A stretch of DNA of 64,000 bases, taken from Nevskiaceae bacterium (lineage in GTDB: Bacteria; Pseudomonadota; Gammaproteobacteria; Nevskiales; Nevskiaceae). A model generated the notes under the pieces. The model saw only the letters and a list, made by a program, of their open reading frames with translations. It had not been told where the DNA came from and did not search any database. The stretch lies in assembly GCA_004297005.1 (NCBI GenBank), contig SCVA01000038.1, positions 1 to 64,000 on the forward strand, read 5' to 3'. The translations under genes and the position numbers were made by a program. Positions 25,583-33,698 of the stretch are shown here, one piece after another (within the stretch, counting starts at the first letter, position 1; each line of letters begins with the position of its first letter).

Positions 25583-26146
25583 ATGATTCCGGCGATCCTC
25601 AAGCTAGATGCGGGCGGCCTCCCGGTGGGATGGATCCACTGGCAGACCGCCGTCACGCTCTACGCCCGCAAGCGGGTCTGCTGGGAGGCCGGCGAGGAGC
25701 GATTCGCCGTCGCCGGTGGCATCAACGCTCGCACTGGCGAGCGTTCGTTTTTTGAGCTGGGCTCGATCATCGCAGTCGCCGACCGCTCCAGGCGCTACAG
25801 CCAGGGCGAGCCGCTGCTCACCAACCGCACGCTGTTCCAGCGCGACCAGAATCTCTGCCTGTACTGCGGCGACGAGTTCCATAACGGCGAGCTGACCCGC
25901 GATCACATCGTGCCGGTCTCGCGCGGTGGTGAGAACACCTGGGAGAACTGCGTCACCGCCTGCCGCGACTGCAACCAGGCCAAGGACGCGCGCACGCCGG
26001 AAGAAGCCGGCATGAAGCTGTTAGCGGTGCCCTACACCCCCAATCTGGCCGAGTACCTGATCCTCCAGAACCGGCGCATCCTCGCCGACCAGATGGAGTT
26101 TCTGAAATCCTTCGCGCGCAAGAAGGCGCAGGCCGCGCGGCGCTGA
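25583..26146 (+). CDS. HNH endonuclease family protein
   Basis: 187 residues from ATG 25583. The HNH domain (about residues 90-145) has a CLYCG zinc pair, the catalytic DHIVPVSRGG, an asparagine (ENTWENCV) and the second zinc pair CRDCN, followed by AKDARTPEEAGM. The first 85 residues (WIHWQTAVTLYARKRVCW) form a conserved N-terminal part seen in stand-alone proteobacterial HNH proteins. No partner methylase or phage gene is near. Cleavage of DNA is inferred from the intact motif; the cellular role of this group is not known to me. Confidence 0.85.
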   Translation: MIPAILKLDAGGLPVGWIHWQTAVTLYARKRVCWEAGEERFAVAGGINARTGERSFFELGSIIAVADRSRRYSQGEPLLTNRTLFQRDQNLCLYCGDEFHNGELTRDHIVPVSRGGENTWENCVTACRDCNQAKDARTPEEAGMKLLAVPYTPNLAEYLILQNRRILADQMEFLKSFARKKAQAARR

Positions 26147-26230
26147 AAGCCGGCATCCCGGGGTTTTGACCGCGCCGAAACCGGCGTGCTAAACCGTCAA
26201 CGATTCTTCATTCGGACGACGGCAAACGCC

Positions 26231-27259
26231 ATGCGCATCCTCGCTGTAGACATCGGTTTCGGTTACTGCAAGGCCACTGATGGCCGACGCTCGCAGGCCT
26301 TCAAGTCCATCGTCGGCGAGGCCAATCCGGCGGCGTTCTCCGAAGCTCTGCTGCCCGGCCAGGAGCAGGCGCCAAGGCATTTCGAGATCGGCGGCGAGTC
26401 GGTGTTCGTCGGCGAGCTGGCCGAGGCGCAGAGCCGCGGTCGCGGCTTCACGCTTGACCCGGCGCAGTTCCTCAGCCAGTACGCCAAGACCCTGGGCCTG
26501 GCGGCGCTGGTGCCGTTCGCCGATCACAGCGATCCGGTGCGGCTGGTCACCGGCCTGCCGATCAGCCTGTTCCGGCGCAACCGCGAGAGCCTGGCCACCA
26601 GCCTGCTTGGGCGGCACAACATCGGTGTCTACAACGGCGCCGGCCAGCGCGAGGAGAAAACCCTCTATGTGGAGAAGGTGCGGGTCATCCCGCAGCCCTT
26701 CGGCTCGCTCTACAACCTGATGCTCGACAGCTCCGGCCGCGTCAGCCAGCAGCGCTTCACCAGCGAGAAGATCGGTGTGATCGACGTCGGTTTTCGCACC
26801 TGTGATTTCGCCATCGCCGACAAGACCCGCTATTCCGAACGCGGCAGCCAGTCCACCGACTCCGGCATCTGCCTCGCCTACGACGCCATCGCCAATGTGC
26901 TGAAGGAGAAGAGCGGCGTGCAGGTGGAGCTGTACCGGCTCTACGAAGCGATCAACGCCGGCTCGATCAAGATCCGCGGCCAGCGCTACGAGCTGGGGCC
27001 GCTGGTGCAGCGTGCTTTCAGCCAGCTCGCCGGGCGCATCGCCACCGAGGCCAACCGCCTGTGGGCGGAAGACTGGGACATCGACGCCATCGTGCTCTCC
27101 GGCGGTGGCGGCGCGGTGCTGGCGCCGTTCCTGCAAGGCCAGGTCGCCGGCGAGGTGCTGCCGGTGCCGGCCGACCAGGATGCCCGTCTCAACAACGTGC
27201 TCGGCTACTGGAAGTACGGCAACCACGTCTGGGGTCAGGCGCAGGCGATGACCGGCTAG
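26231..27259 (+). CDS. ParM/StbA-like actin-family ATPase
   Basis: 342 residues from ATG 26231, chosen because MRILAVDIGFGYCKA is the phosphate-1 loop of actin-like proteins; an earlier in-frame start at 26186 adds 15 unlikely residues. IGVIDVGFRTCDFAIAD is phosphate-2 and IVLSGGGGAVLAPFL the adenosine motif. The pattern matches ALP/ParM plasmid-segregation filaments rather than MreB or FtsA. There is no ParR-like gene or obvious parC repeat beside it, so this is an orphan chromosomal copy. Its TAG stop codon coincides with the first bases of the fold-back element that follows. Confidence 0.82.
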   Translation: MRILAVDIGFGYCKATDGRRSQAFKSIVGEANPAAFSEALLPGQEQAPRHFEIGGESVFVGELAEAQSRGRGFTLDPAQFLSQYAKTLGLAALVPFADHSDPVRLVTGLPISLFRRNRESLATSLLGRHNIGVYNGAGQREEKTLYVEKVRVIPQPFGSLYNLMLDSSGRVSQQRFTSEKIGVIDVGFRTCDFAIADKTRYSERGSQSTDSGICLAYDAIANVLKEKSGVQVELYRLYEAINAGSIKIRGQRYELGPLVQRAFSQLAGRIATEANRLWAEDWDIDAIVLSGGGGAVLAPFLQGQVAGEVLPVPADQDARLNNVLGYWKYGNHVWGQAQAMTG

Positions 27260-27575
27260 GGCCTGTTAACGCTACGGGGATCGCTGCGTTGCCGGTCAAA
27301 AGTGCGTCAGGCAAGGCGCCTGCCGACGCGGAGGCGGGTTGCCTTCGCTAGGCTGGCAACGCCGCATGACGCGCTTTTGGCCAGCAACCATTCGGGGCGG
27401 GACGGTTTTGGGGCATTGCCGCGTCAGCAAGAGTTTCAATAGACCCGCTATTGCGCACTCTTGCTTCCTTGCACTGCCCCAAGCACTTGGCCTCGGCGCG
27501 GCTTGCCGGTGGCCAGCCGCGTTAAGCCGAGTGCGCCTTCCGCCGCAGCGACCCCCGTAGCGTTAACAGGCCCTA
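27257..27575. repeat. Fold-back element, copy 1
   Basis: A 319-bp intergenic element bounded by TAGGGCCTGTTAACGCTACG and its exact inverse complement at the right end. Inside, a first hairpin pairs a GGTCAAAAGTGCGTCA-type segment with TGACGCGCTTTTGGCC, and a second pairs GGGGCA with TGCCCC, GCAAGAGT (27427) with ACTCTTGC (27457) and CAATAG (27437) with CTATTG (27448). The core is shared with copies at 36169 and 46504 but the outer arms are not. No transposase-like gene is inside. Small frames in it are artefacts of the repeat. Confidence 0.9.
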
Positions 27576-27612
27576 AAGCCTCATCGCCACCAGCGCGGGC
27601 GATAATGTCGGC

Positions 27613-28947
27613 ATGGACATGCTCTCGCTGCTGGTGGTGATTGCCGTCGCGCTGATCGCGGCGGTGCTGGGTGCCTTGCTCTCGGTGCTGCTGGGGCGCG
27701 GTCGCGGCAAGGCCGCCGACGAGCTGGCGCCGCTGCTGGCGCGTATCGAGCAGCAGCTCGCAGCGCAGTCGCAGGCCTTGCCGGCCGAGCTGGGCCGCAG
27801 CCGCGACAGTCTGCTGGCCGCGCTCTCGCAGCAGCGGCAGGAATTTGGTGGCCAGCTCGCCAACAGCCAGCAGGCGGTGGCGCAGCGCACCGAGGCCATC
27901 GCCCAGCTCATCGCCCGGTCCTTCGAGGGTTTCGAGCAGCGTCTGGCCGCGCTGACCGCGCAGACCGATGCCCGCGCCGAGGCGCTGCGGCTGGCGGTGG
28001 AAACCCGGCTCAAGGAGTTGCAGGCCAACAACGAGGCCAAGCTCGACGAGATGCGCAAGACCGTCGACGAGAAGCTGCACGCGACACTGGAAGCGCGCCT
28101 GGGCGAGAGCTTCAAGCTGGTCAGCGAGCGCCTGGAGCAGGTGCACCGTGGCCTTGGCGAGATGCAGACCCTGGCGACCGGCGTCGGCGATCTCAAGCGC
28201 GTGCTCAGCAATGTGAAGACCCGCGGCGGCTGGGGCGAGGTGCAGTTGGAGACGCTGCTCGACCAGTTGCTCACACCCGAGCAGTACGGCCGCAGCGTCG
28301 CCACCCGGCCGGGCTCGGATGCGCGGGTGGATTTCGCCATCAAGCTACCCGGCCGTGAGGCGCAGGGCGCGCCGGTCTGGCTACCGGTCGATGCCAAGTT
28401 TCCGCGCGAGGACTACGAGCGTCTGGTTGATGCCGCCGAGCGCGGCGATCTCGCCGCCATCGAGGCCGCCGCCAAGGCTCTTGAGATGGCGGTGAAGGTG
28501 CAGGCCAAGTCCATCCACGACAAGTACGTGGAGCCGCCGCACACCACCGACTTCGCGCTGATGTTCCTTCCCACCGAGGGCCTCTACGCCGAGGTACTGC
28601 GCCGCCCCGGCCTGGCCGACGGACTGCAACGCGACTACCGCGTGACCATCGCTGGCCCGACCACGCTGACCGCCCTGCTCAACAGTCTGCAGATGGGCTT
28701 CCGCACCCTCGCCATCGAGAAGCGCAGCAGCGAGGTCTGGAAGGTGCTGGGCGCGGTGAAGACCGAGTTCGGCAAGTTTGGCGAAGTGCTCGACAAGGTC
28801 AGCGAGAAGCTGGAGCAGGCGCAGAAGCAGATCGAGCAGACCGGCGTGCGCTCGCGCGCGATCCAGCGTCAGTTGCGCGAGGTGGAGGCCTTGCCGGCCA
28901 GCGAGGCAGTGGGGCTACTGGCCGCACCCGCGCCCGAGGATTCCTGA
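27613..28947 (+). CDS. rmuC: DNA recombination protein RmuC
   Basis: 444 residues from ATG 27613. An N-terminal membrane helix (LLVVIAVALIAAVLGALLSVLLG) is followed by a long coiled coil (about residues 35-190). The RmuC nuclease-like domain carries VKTRGGWGEVQLETLL, LPVDAKFPREDYERL and IHDKYVEPPHTTDFALMFLPTEGLYAE. The family limits DNA inversion and rearrangement at repeats and has a PD-(D/E)XK-like core. Length is normal. It starts 38 bp after a fold-back element, so its promoter may lie in or beside that repeat. Confidence 0.93.
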   Translation: MDMLSLLVVIAVALIAAVLGALLSVLLGRGRGKAADELAPLLARIEQQLAAQSQALPAELGRSRDSLLAALSQQRQEFGGQLANSQQAVAQRTEAIAQLIARSFEGFEQRLAALTAQTDARAEALRLAVETRLKELQANNEAKLDEMRKTVDEKLHATLEARLGESFKLVSERLEQVHRGLGEMQTLATGVGDLKRVLSNVKTRGGWGEVQLETLLDQLLTPEQYGRSVATRPGSDARVDFAIKLPGREAQGAPVWLPVDAKFPREDYERLVDAAERGDLAAIEAAAKALEMAVKVQAKSIHDKYVEPPHTTDFALMFLPTEGLYAEVLRRPGLADGLQRDYRVTIAGPTTLTALLNSLQMGFRTLAIEKRSSEVWKVLGAVKTEFGKFGEVLDKVSEKLEQAQKQIEQTGVRSRAIQRQLREVEALPASEAVGLLAAPAPEDS

Positions 28948-29131
28948 GAAATCGCGACGAACTGGCGAAGCCTTGCGCAAGGCGGGGATTGCAAGCACGG
29001 TGTCGGCGAAGTTCTCCGCAGTTCCATCAAAGCGCTTGATGGCGCAGGCAAAAAAGCCGGCCGTACAGACTTATCAACAGACTCATCCAGGCCGATTGGG
29101 GACAACTGTCCGGATTCTGCTGAAGCTTTGC

Positions 29132-30157
29132 TCAGGCCGCGGTCGCCCCACCGCAGGAGGAGCCAGCGCCCGCCGTGCAGCCCAGGCAGTGGCTACCCCA
29201 GCGGATTCGGCGCGCCATCAGCGCCTCGAAGTCGAAATCGGCCAGGCTGGATGAGCTCCCGGTCTCGACGGCGAGTCCGAGCTGCTGGTTGAAGTCGCAG
29301 TCGTAGAGCCGCCCCTGGTGATCGACGCTGATCAGGCTGCGGCACATCACGCCCTCGGCCGCGGCCGGATTGAAGGCCGACAGCAGTTTGTCCATGTAGC
29401 TCTGGTACTGGCCACTCTTGCGCAGGTGCAGCGCAAAGCGGTGGATCGGCATGTTGGTGATGGTGTAAAGGCGGTTGAAGTGCAGCCCGAACTTCTCGCG
29501 CAGCTCGCGCTTGTAGTCGGCCTCCAGTCCGGCCTGCGCCGCCGGCAGATAGGGGCCCACCGGGTTGTAGACCAGATTGAGCAGCAGGCCGGAACCCTCG
29601 ATGCCATAGCCCACGGCATTGAGCCGCTGCATCGCGGTGAGCGACTTGCCGAACACTCCCTTGCCGCGCTGGCTGTCGGTGAAGAACTCCTGCCAGTAGG
29701 GCAGGGAAGAAATCACCTCCACGCCCTGCTCGGCGAAGAAGGCCGGCAGATGCGCCTTGCTCTCGCCGGTCTGCGGATGGCCGTCGAGTTGCACGGTGAG
29801 GTTGTGGCGGACCATGACCTGCTTGCCGAGCCGCACGGCCGCGCGCACCAGTTCATCGAACTGCGGATGCAGCTCGGGTGCGCCGCCGGTGAGGTCGAGC
29901 TTGCTGATCTGCGGATGCCGCGCCAGCAGGCCGAGCACGGCGGCCACGCCCTCCGGCGGTAGCGCTTCGGTGCGGCTGGGACTGCTGTCGACGTGGCAGT
30001 GGCGGCAGGCCTGGTTGCAGAGCTTGGTGAGATTGACCTGCAGGGTTTCGATGGAAAGCGGTGGCAGGCGCAGGCCGCGCGCGTTCAGCAGGGACTGAAA
30101 GTCGTGGTCTGGCGAGTGGCCGGCAAGCTGCGCCAGGGGGATCGGCGTGTCGTCCAT
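29132..30157 (-). CDS. arsS: Arsenosugar biosynthesis radical SAM protein ArsS
   Basis: 341 residues from ATG 30157 (MDDTPIPLAQL). An in-frame extension upstream overlaps arsM and is rejected. The radical-SAM cluster motif CNQACRHC lies near residue 67, LDLTGGAPELHPQF is the GGE-like SAM loop, and the C-terminal CLGCTAGAGSSCGG is the hallmark of the ArsS family. The enzyme joins an adenosyl-derived group to methylated arsenic on the way to arsenosugars. It is the last gene of a four-gene minus-strand operon, 10 bp after arsM. Confidence 0.92.
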   Translation of the reverse strand: MDDTPIPLAQLAGHSPDHDFQSLLNARGLRLPPLSIETLQVNLTKLCNQACRHCHVDSSPSRTEALPPEGVAAVLGLLARHPQISKLDLTGGAPELHPQFDELVRAAVRLGKQVMVRHNLTVQLDGHPQTGESKAHLPAFFAEQGVEVISSLPYWQEFFTDSQRGKGVFGKSLTAMQRLNAVGYGIEGSGLLLNLVYNPVGPYLPAAQAGLEADYKRELREKFGLHFNRLYTITNMPIHRFALHLRKSGQYQSYMDKLLSAFNPAAAEGVMCRSLISVDHQGRLYDCDFNQQLGLAVETGSSSSLADFDFEALMARRIRWGSHCLGCTAGAGSSCGGATAA

Positions 30158-30167
30158 GGCCGCCGCC

Positions 30168-31229
30168 TCAGCAGCAGGCGCCGCCGACGGGCGCGGCCGT
30201 CGTGCCGAGGGAGGGCGCGCAGTCGAACAGGCCATAGTGCCTGGTCTTCTCGCCCATCACCTGGAAGTGCGCGGCATAGCGGCTGCCGCGCAGCATGTCG
30301 GCGGTATTGCCGCAGACCAGCATGGGCTTGCCGCTGACGAAGTGATGATGGTCGTCGAGATCGAAGTAGTGCGGGCACTCGGCGATGCTGCCGAGATAAG
30401 TGGCGACCTGGCCGTAGTCCTCGCAGCGGTCCTCCAGCGGCAGCTTGAAGGCGCGCACGGTGTTGGAGAAGAAGCGGATGTTGCCGGTGCGTGCCTCCAG
30501 CTCGCGGTTGTTGACCGCCAGCGGACCGCTGGCGATCACGCGCGCGTCCGCGCAGCCAACCTGGGCGAGCAGACGCCGGAAATCCTCCAGATAGATCGCG
30601 CCGCCCAGGCATTCGCCCAGGAGAACAGGGTCTTCCGCCAGCGCGCGAGGAATGCGGCGGTCGGCGAACACATCGCTGAAGTAGAGCTCGCCACCCGGCT
30701 TGAGCACGCGGAAGATTTCCGCGAACAGCCGGGGCTTGTCGGGCGAGAGATTGAGCACGCAGTTGGAGACCACCAGGTCGATGCTGTGGTCGGCGATGCC
30801 GGCGCCGGCCAGGTCTTCGATATAGCCCTGGCGGAACTCGACATTGGCATGGCCGAAGCGCTCGGCATGCCAGGCCTGATGGCGGCGGGCCACGGCCAGT
30901 TGCTCCTCGGTCATGTCCAGGCCGATGACGCGGCCAGCGGGTCCGACCAGTTGCGAGAGCGTGTAGCAGTCGCGGCCGGAGCCGCAGCCGAGGTCGAGCA
31001 CCGTCGCGCCGCCCACTGCCGGCGGGATCGGCGAGCCGCAGCCGTAGAAGCGGTCCTTCACCTCCGGATGGATATTGGCCAGCAGCGCCGCGATGTAGGG
31101 CGGCATCGCCTCGGCCAGGCAGCAGGCGCTGGTCTTGAGGTCGGCGGAGGAGCTCAGCACCTTGCCGTAGTAGTCCCGCACCGCTTGCTGGGTGGTTTGT
31201 GAGGGCAGGGGAATCTGTCCGTCGCTCAT
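30168..31229 (-). CDS. arsM: Arsenite S-adenosylmethionine methyltransferase ArsM
   Basis: 353 residues from ATG 31229. VLDLGCGSGRDCY is the SAM site near residue 75. The arsenite-binding cysteines characteristic of ArsM are visible: YGCGSPIP, SNCVLNLSPDKPR and GECLGGAIYLEDF. The roughly 100-residue C-terminal extension (TVRAFKLPLEDRCEDYGQVATY onwards) is typical of ArsM versions encoded beside ArsS. It methylates As(III) in the cytoplasm. The protein ends in a double cysteine, which may help bind arsenic. Confidence 0.93.
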   Translation of the reverse strand: MSDGQIPLPSQTTQQAVRDYYGKVLSSSADLKTSACCLAEAMPPYIAALLANIHPEVKDRFYGCGSPIPPAVGGATVLDLGCGSGRDCYTLSQLVGPAGRVIGLDMTEEQLAVARRHQAWHAERFGHANVEFRQGYIEDLAGAGIADHSIDLVVSNCVLNLSPDKPRLFAEIFRVLKPGGELYFSDVFADRRIPRALAEDPVLLGECLGGAIYLEDFRRLLAQVGCADARVIASGPLAVNNRELEARTGNIRFFSNTVRAFKLPLEDRCEDYGQVATYLGSIAECPHYFDLDDHHHFVSGKPMLVCGNTADMLRGSRYAAHFQVMGEKTRHYGLFDCAPSLGTTAAPVGGACC

Positions 31230-31245
31230 GGTGGTTGTGAGTCTC

Positions 31246-32343
31246 TCAGGCAGTGAAACGCAGTATTGCACTCAGCATCAGCGCGCCGAGCGCTGCCGCC
31301 AGCGGCAAGGTGATCAGCCAGGCGGCGAAGATGCCGGCGATGGTCTTCCAGCGTGCCTGGCGCGTCACGGCGCCAATGCCGAACAGCGCCCCGCAACTGA
31401 CGTGGGTGGTCGACAGCGGCAGGCCCAGCGGCGAGGCCGATAGCACCAGGCCGGCGGTGACCAGATTGGCCGAGAGCCCCTGTCCGGCATTCATCGCGGT
31501 GATCTTGTGCGCCATGGTCTCGGCCACCCGGCGTGCGCCGAACAGTCCCCCGGCGGCGATGGCCAGGCCGATGACGGTGAATACGCCGGCGCCGTGCAGG
31601 GCCGGGCTCACCATCAAGGCCAGGGCCACCAGCTTGGGCGTGTCGTTGACGCCACGGGCAAAGCTCACCAGTCCGGCGGAAAGATAGTGCGCGCCGTCGA
31701 TCAGTCGCTGTGCGGAGACGCCCATCAACCGGCCTTGGTAGCGGGTCGCGCAGCTCGCGGTGTCGCCGCTGCCGATCGACAGCCGTGCCAGCGCGCTGCC
31801 ATCCGCTTGTGGACTCAAGGTTTCGCCCAGGCAGAGGCAACTGTTGCGATGGATGCCCAGTCGTTGACGTATCTGGCTGAGCAGCGGGTAGATCAGCAGC
31901 GCGACCGCGACGGCGATCAGGGGACCCAGCGCCAACGGCAGGAAGATCTGCCGGCCGGCGGCGGCCCAGTCGACCAGTGACTGCGGTGCGGCGTAGGCCG
32001 CTCCCAGCAGGCTGCCGGCCAGCGCATGGGTGGTGGAGATCGGTGCGCCCAGGCGGGTAGCGAGCAGCACGGTGCCGGCGCAGGCAGCGGTCACTGCCAG
32101 CGGAAAGCCGGGTAGCGCCAGGGTGTCGGCGCCCACGAACAGCTTGCCGCTGAAGGTGGCGACCAGATGCGCGCTCAGCCCCAGGGCTGCCAACGAGCCG
32201 GCGAAGGTGGCGGCGGTCGCCCAGTTCAGCGCCTTGCGGTAGTCGGCCACGCCGCTGCCAAACAGACTGGCAACACCCTTGAAGTTGTCATTGGCGCCGT
32301 TGGCATAGGCCAATAGCAGAACGCAGGCGGCGGCAATCAGCAT
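31246..32343 (-). CDS. PiT-family inorganic phosphate (arsenate) permease
   Basis: 365 residues from ATG 32343 (MLIAAACVLLLAYANGANDN); an in-frame extension upstream lacks family sequence. GANDNFKGVASLFG and the C-terminal repeat GVNDTPKLVALALM are the two PiT signature motifs, with PISTTHALAGSLLGA and LPLSTTHVSCGALFG as the matching inverted-topology halves. PiT proteins import phosphate and, less selectively, arsenate. Placement between the AhpD-like gene and arsM suggests it supplies arsenate or phosphate to the arsenosugar pathway. It is shorter than E. coli PitA, with a reduced central loop. Confidence 0.9.
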   Translation of the reverse strand: MLIAAACVLLLAYANGANDNFKGVASLFGSGVADYRKALNWATAATFAGSLAALGLSAHLVATFSGKLFVGADTLALPGFPLAVTAACAGTVLLATRLGAPISTTHALAGSLLGAAYAAPQSLVDWAAAGRQIFLPLALGPLIAVAVALLIYPLLSQIRQRLGIHRNSCLCLGETLSPQADGSALARLSIGSGDTASCATRYQGRLMGVSAQRLIDGAHYLSAGLVSFARGVNDTPKLVALALMVSPALHGAGVFTVIGLAIAAGGLFGARRVAETMAHKITAMNAGQGLSANLVTAGLVLSASPLGLPLSTTHVSCGALFGIGAVTRQARWKTIAGIFAAWLITLPLAAALGALMLSAILRFTA

Positions 32344-32470
32344 GGACGGCTTCCTGAGTGTGGGGAGAGCGGCTGCCTGCTCCGCTGGGACGGCAGCTTG
32401 CCGATACATGGTCGCCGGTCGCCAGGGCTGTGCGTCCGGATTTCATGCCGCCGCGTCCAGACGCATGGTG

Positions 32471-32806
32471 CTACAGCACCAGCTTGTCGAGGTGGTTGTA
32501 CATCTGTACCGAGTGGGCGAGGGTGATGCCGGCCTGCATCACCGCCGCCACATGCACCGCCTCCATCATCTGCTCGGGATTGCTGCCGGTTTCCAGGCAT
32601 TGGGTGGTGTAGGCGTCGATGCAGTAGGCGCACTTCTGGGCGTGGGCCACGGCCAGCGCGATCAGCGCCTTTTCGCGCTTGCTCAGCGCGCCATCGGTGG
32701 CGGTGACGTTGCCGTAGTACTTGAAGAAATCCTCGGCCAGTTTGGGCGCGTGGCGGCCGATCTGGCCGAACTTGGCGAGGTCTTCGGATTCGAAATAGCT
32801 GCTCAT
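32471..32806 (-). CDS. AhpD/carboxymuconolactone-decarboxylase-like protein of the arsenosugar operon
   Basis: 111 residues from ATG 32806, the first gene of the minus-strand arsenic operon. An AhpD-like fold is shown by LSKREKALIALAVAHAQKCAYCIDAYT, whose C-x-x-C is the redox pair, followed by EAVHVAAVMQAGITLAHSVQMYNHL. This matches the peroxidase-like protein regularly found with arsS and arsM. It may reduce arsenical or peroxide intermediates; no reaction has been assigned that I know of. The 91-bp gap upstream to the divergent small membrane protein presumably carries the operon promoter. Confidence 0.88.
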   Translation of the reverse strand: MSSYFESEDLAKFGQIGRHAPKLAEDFFKYYGNVTATDGALSKREKALIALAVAHAQKCAYCIDAYTTQCLETGSNPEQMMEAVHVAAVMQAGITLAHSVQMYNHLDKLVL

Positions 32807-32897
32807 CGGTTTGGCTCCTGGGGACGGTCGAGTGTAGGTGCGGCGCACCGGTCGTGCCCTGTTAAGCTCGCAGGGGTTCTACGGCAGGAGCGGCGGT

Positions 32898-33155
32898 ATG
32901 GATGCATTGCTGAATCTGGTGGCGGTGCACCCGTGGTGGACCTTGCTACTGCTGGGAGGTGTGTTTCTGGTAGTGGCGATCTCGGCCTCGGCGCGGCGTG
33001 ATGTGCGTGAAGAGGACGATCCGGAGTCCCGGCTGGTGCCTTTCTACAAGCGCTTCAATCGGCGTGATTTCGAGTTGGGTGACCGCCGCAAGCAAGAGTT
33101 GCCACGCCCTGGGCAGCCAGAGCGCCGGCTGGGGCCTCGGCGCGACGGCGATTGA
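32898..33155 (+). CDS. Small single-pass membrane protein, unknown function
   Basis: 85 residues from ATG 32898, preceded by GGAG at a usable distance. One membrane helix (WWTLLLLGGVFLVVAISASA) is followed by a charged cytoplasmic tail (RRDVREEDDPESRLVPFYKRFNR). No known family is recognised. It ends 21 bp before the tRNA-Gly gene, and a -10-like TAAAAT (33161-33166) for the tRNA lies just after its stop. The reading frame, ribosome site and membrane helix make it a plausible real gene. Confidence 0.65.
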   Translation: MDALLNLVAVHPWWTLLLLGGVFLVVAISASARRDVREEDDPESRLVPFYKRFNRRDFELGDRRKQELPRPGQPERRLGPRRDGD

Positions 33156-33176
33156 GGCGCTAAAATGCCGGCCAAC

Positions 33177-33250
33177 GCGGGTGTAGTTCAATGGTAGAAC
33201 TGTAGCTTCCCAAGCTACTAGCGTGGGTTCGATTCCCATCACCCGCTCCA
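33177..33250 (+). tRNA. tRNA-Gly (anticodon CCC)
   Basis: The 74-nt cloverleaf has acceptor strands GCGGGTG/CACCCGC, an anticodon stem GTAGC/GCTAC around loop TTCCCAA giving anticodon CCC, a T-arm with GTTCGATTC, and an encoded CCA end. A TAAAAT -10-like hexamer lies 11 bases upstream. Confidence 0.95.
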
Positions 33251-33259
33251 GACCTTTCC

Positions 33260-33283
33260 AAGGCCCTCCCTGCGAGGGCCTTT
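33260..33283 (+). terminator. Probable terminator after tRNA-Gly
   Basis: A 9-bp stem (AAGGCCCTC / GAGGGCCTT) with a 5-base loop and a short TTT end sits 10 bp after the tRNA and just before thiS. The T-run is short, so some read-through into thiS is possible. Confidence 0.55.
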
Positions 33284-33301
33284 GCACGACGCGGGATCAC
33301 C

Positions 33302-33505
33302 ATGCCCCTGCTCACCGTCAACGGACGCCCGGAGCCGCTGCCGGCGCCGGCCACCCTGGCCGGCCTGATCGAAGCCTTGCAGCTGCAAGGCCAGCGGTTG
33401 GCCGTCGAACACAACGGCCAGATCGTGCCGCGCAGCCTCTGGTCCGAGACCCGGCTGGCGGAGCAAGACCACATCGAAATCGTCAAAGCGATTGGAGGTG
33501 GGTGA
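33302..33505 (+). CDS. thiS: Sulfur carrier protein ThiS
   Basis: 67 residues from ATG 33302. It is a ubiquitin-like beta-grasp protein (MPLLTVNGRPEPL, LAVEHNGQIVPRSLW) ending in the invariant GG (KAIGGG), whose C-terminal glycine is adenylated by ThiF and converted to the thiocarboxylate that feeds ThiG. Length is normal. It lies upstream of thiG but is separated by 193 bp with two hairpins. Confidence 0.93.
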   Translation: MPLLTVNGRPEPLPAPATLAGLIEALQLQGQRLAVEHNGQIVPRSLWSETRLAEQDHIEIVKAIGGG

Positions 33506-33568
33506 GCCGAATAAAACGGTCCAGTGGACCGCTTTATTCGGCGAACGGGCGCACATGGATGTGCGCCC
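33506..33568. other. Two strong hairpins between thiS and thiG
   Basis: The first stem (33506-33542) pairs GCCGAATAAAACGGTCC with GGACCGCTTTATTCGGC around loop AGT, with one mismatch in 17 bp, and starts on the base after the thiS stop. The second (33547-33568) is a perfect palindrome, GGGCGCACAT / ATGTGCGCCC around GG. They could terminate, attenuate or protect the transcript. I see no TPP riboswitch pattern in this gap. Confidence 0.7.
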
Positions 33569-33698
33569 CGGAGTCAGATCAGTGCGCTGTGGTCTCGCCA
33601 GGGATGGCAGCGCAAAGGACATGATTCGGAGATGGCAGCAGACCGTTGCTCCGGCAAGTTGCCGATAACACGCAAGGCCAGAATCACCAGAGACCAAG

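Noticed and set aside
25583-26146. HNH gene as part of a restriction-modification or phage module
   Set aside because: No methylase, specificity subunit or phage structural gene is next to it; the sequence resembles stand-alone HNH proteins.
27257-27575. Fold-back elements as integron attC sites
   Set aside because: Variable arms resemble attC in principle, but there is no array of cassettes, no integrase and no conserved RYYYAAC/GTTRRRY boxes shared by all copies.
33251-33301. TPP riboswitch in front of thiS
   Set aside because: Only about 50 bp separate tRNA-Gly from thiS, a terminator fills part of it, and the conserved THI-box sequence is not seen.
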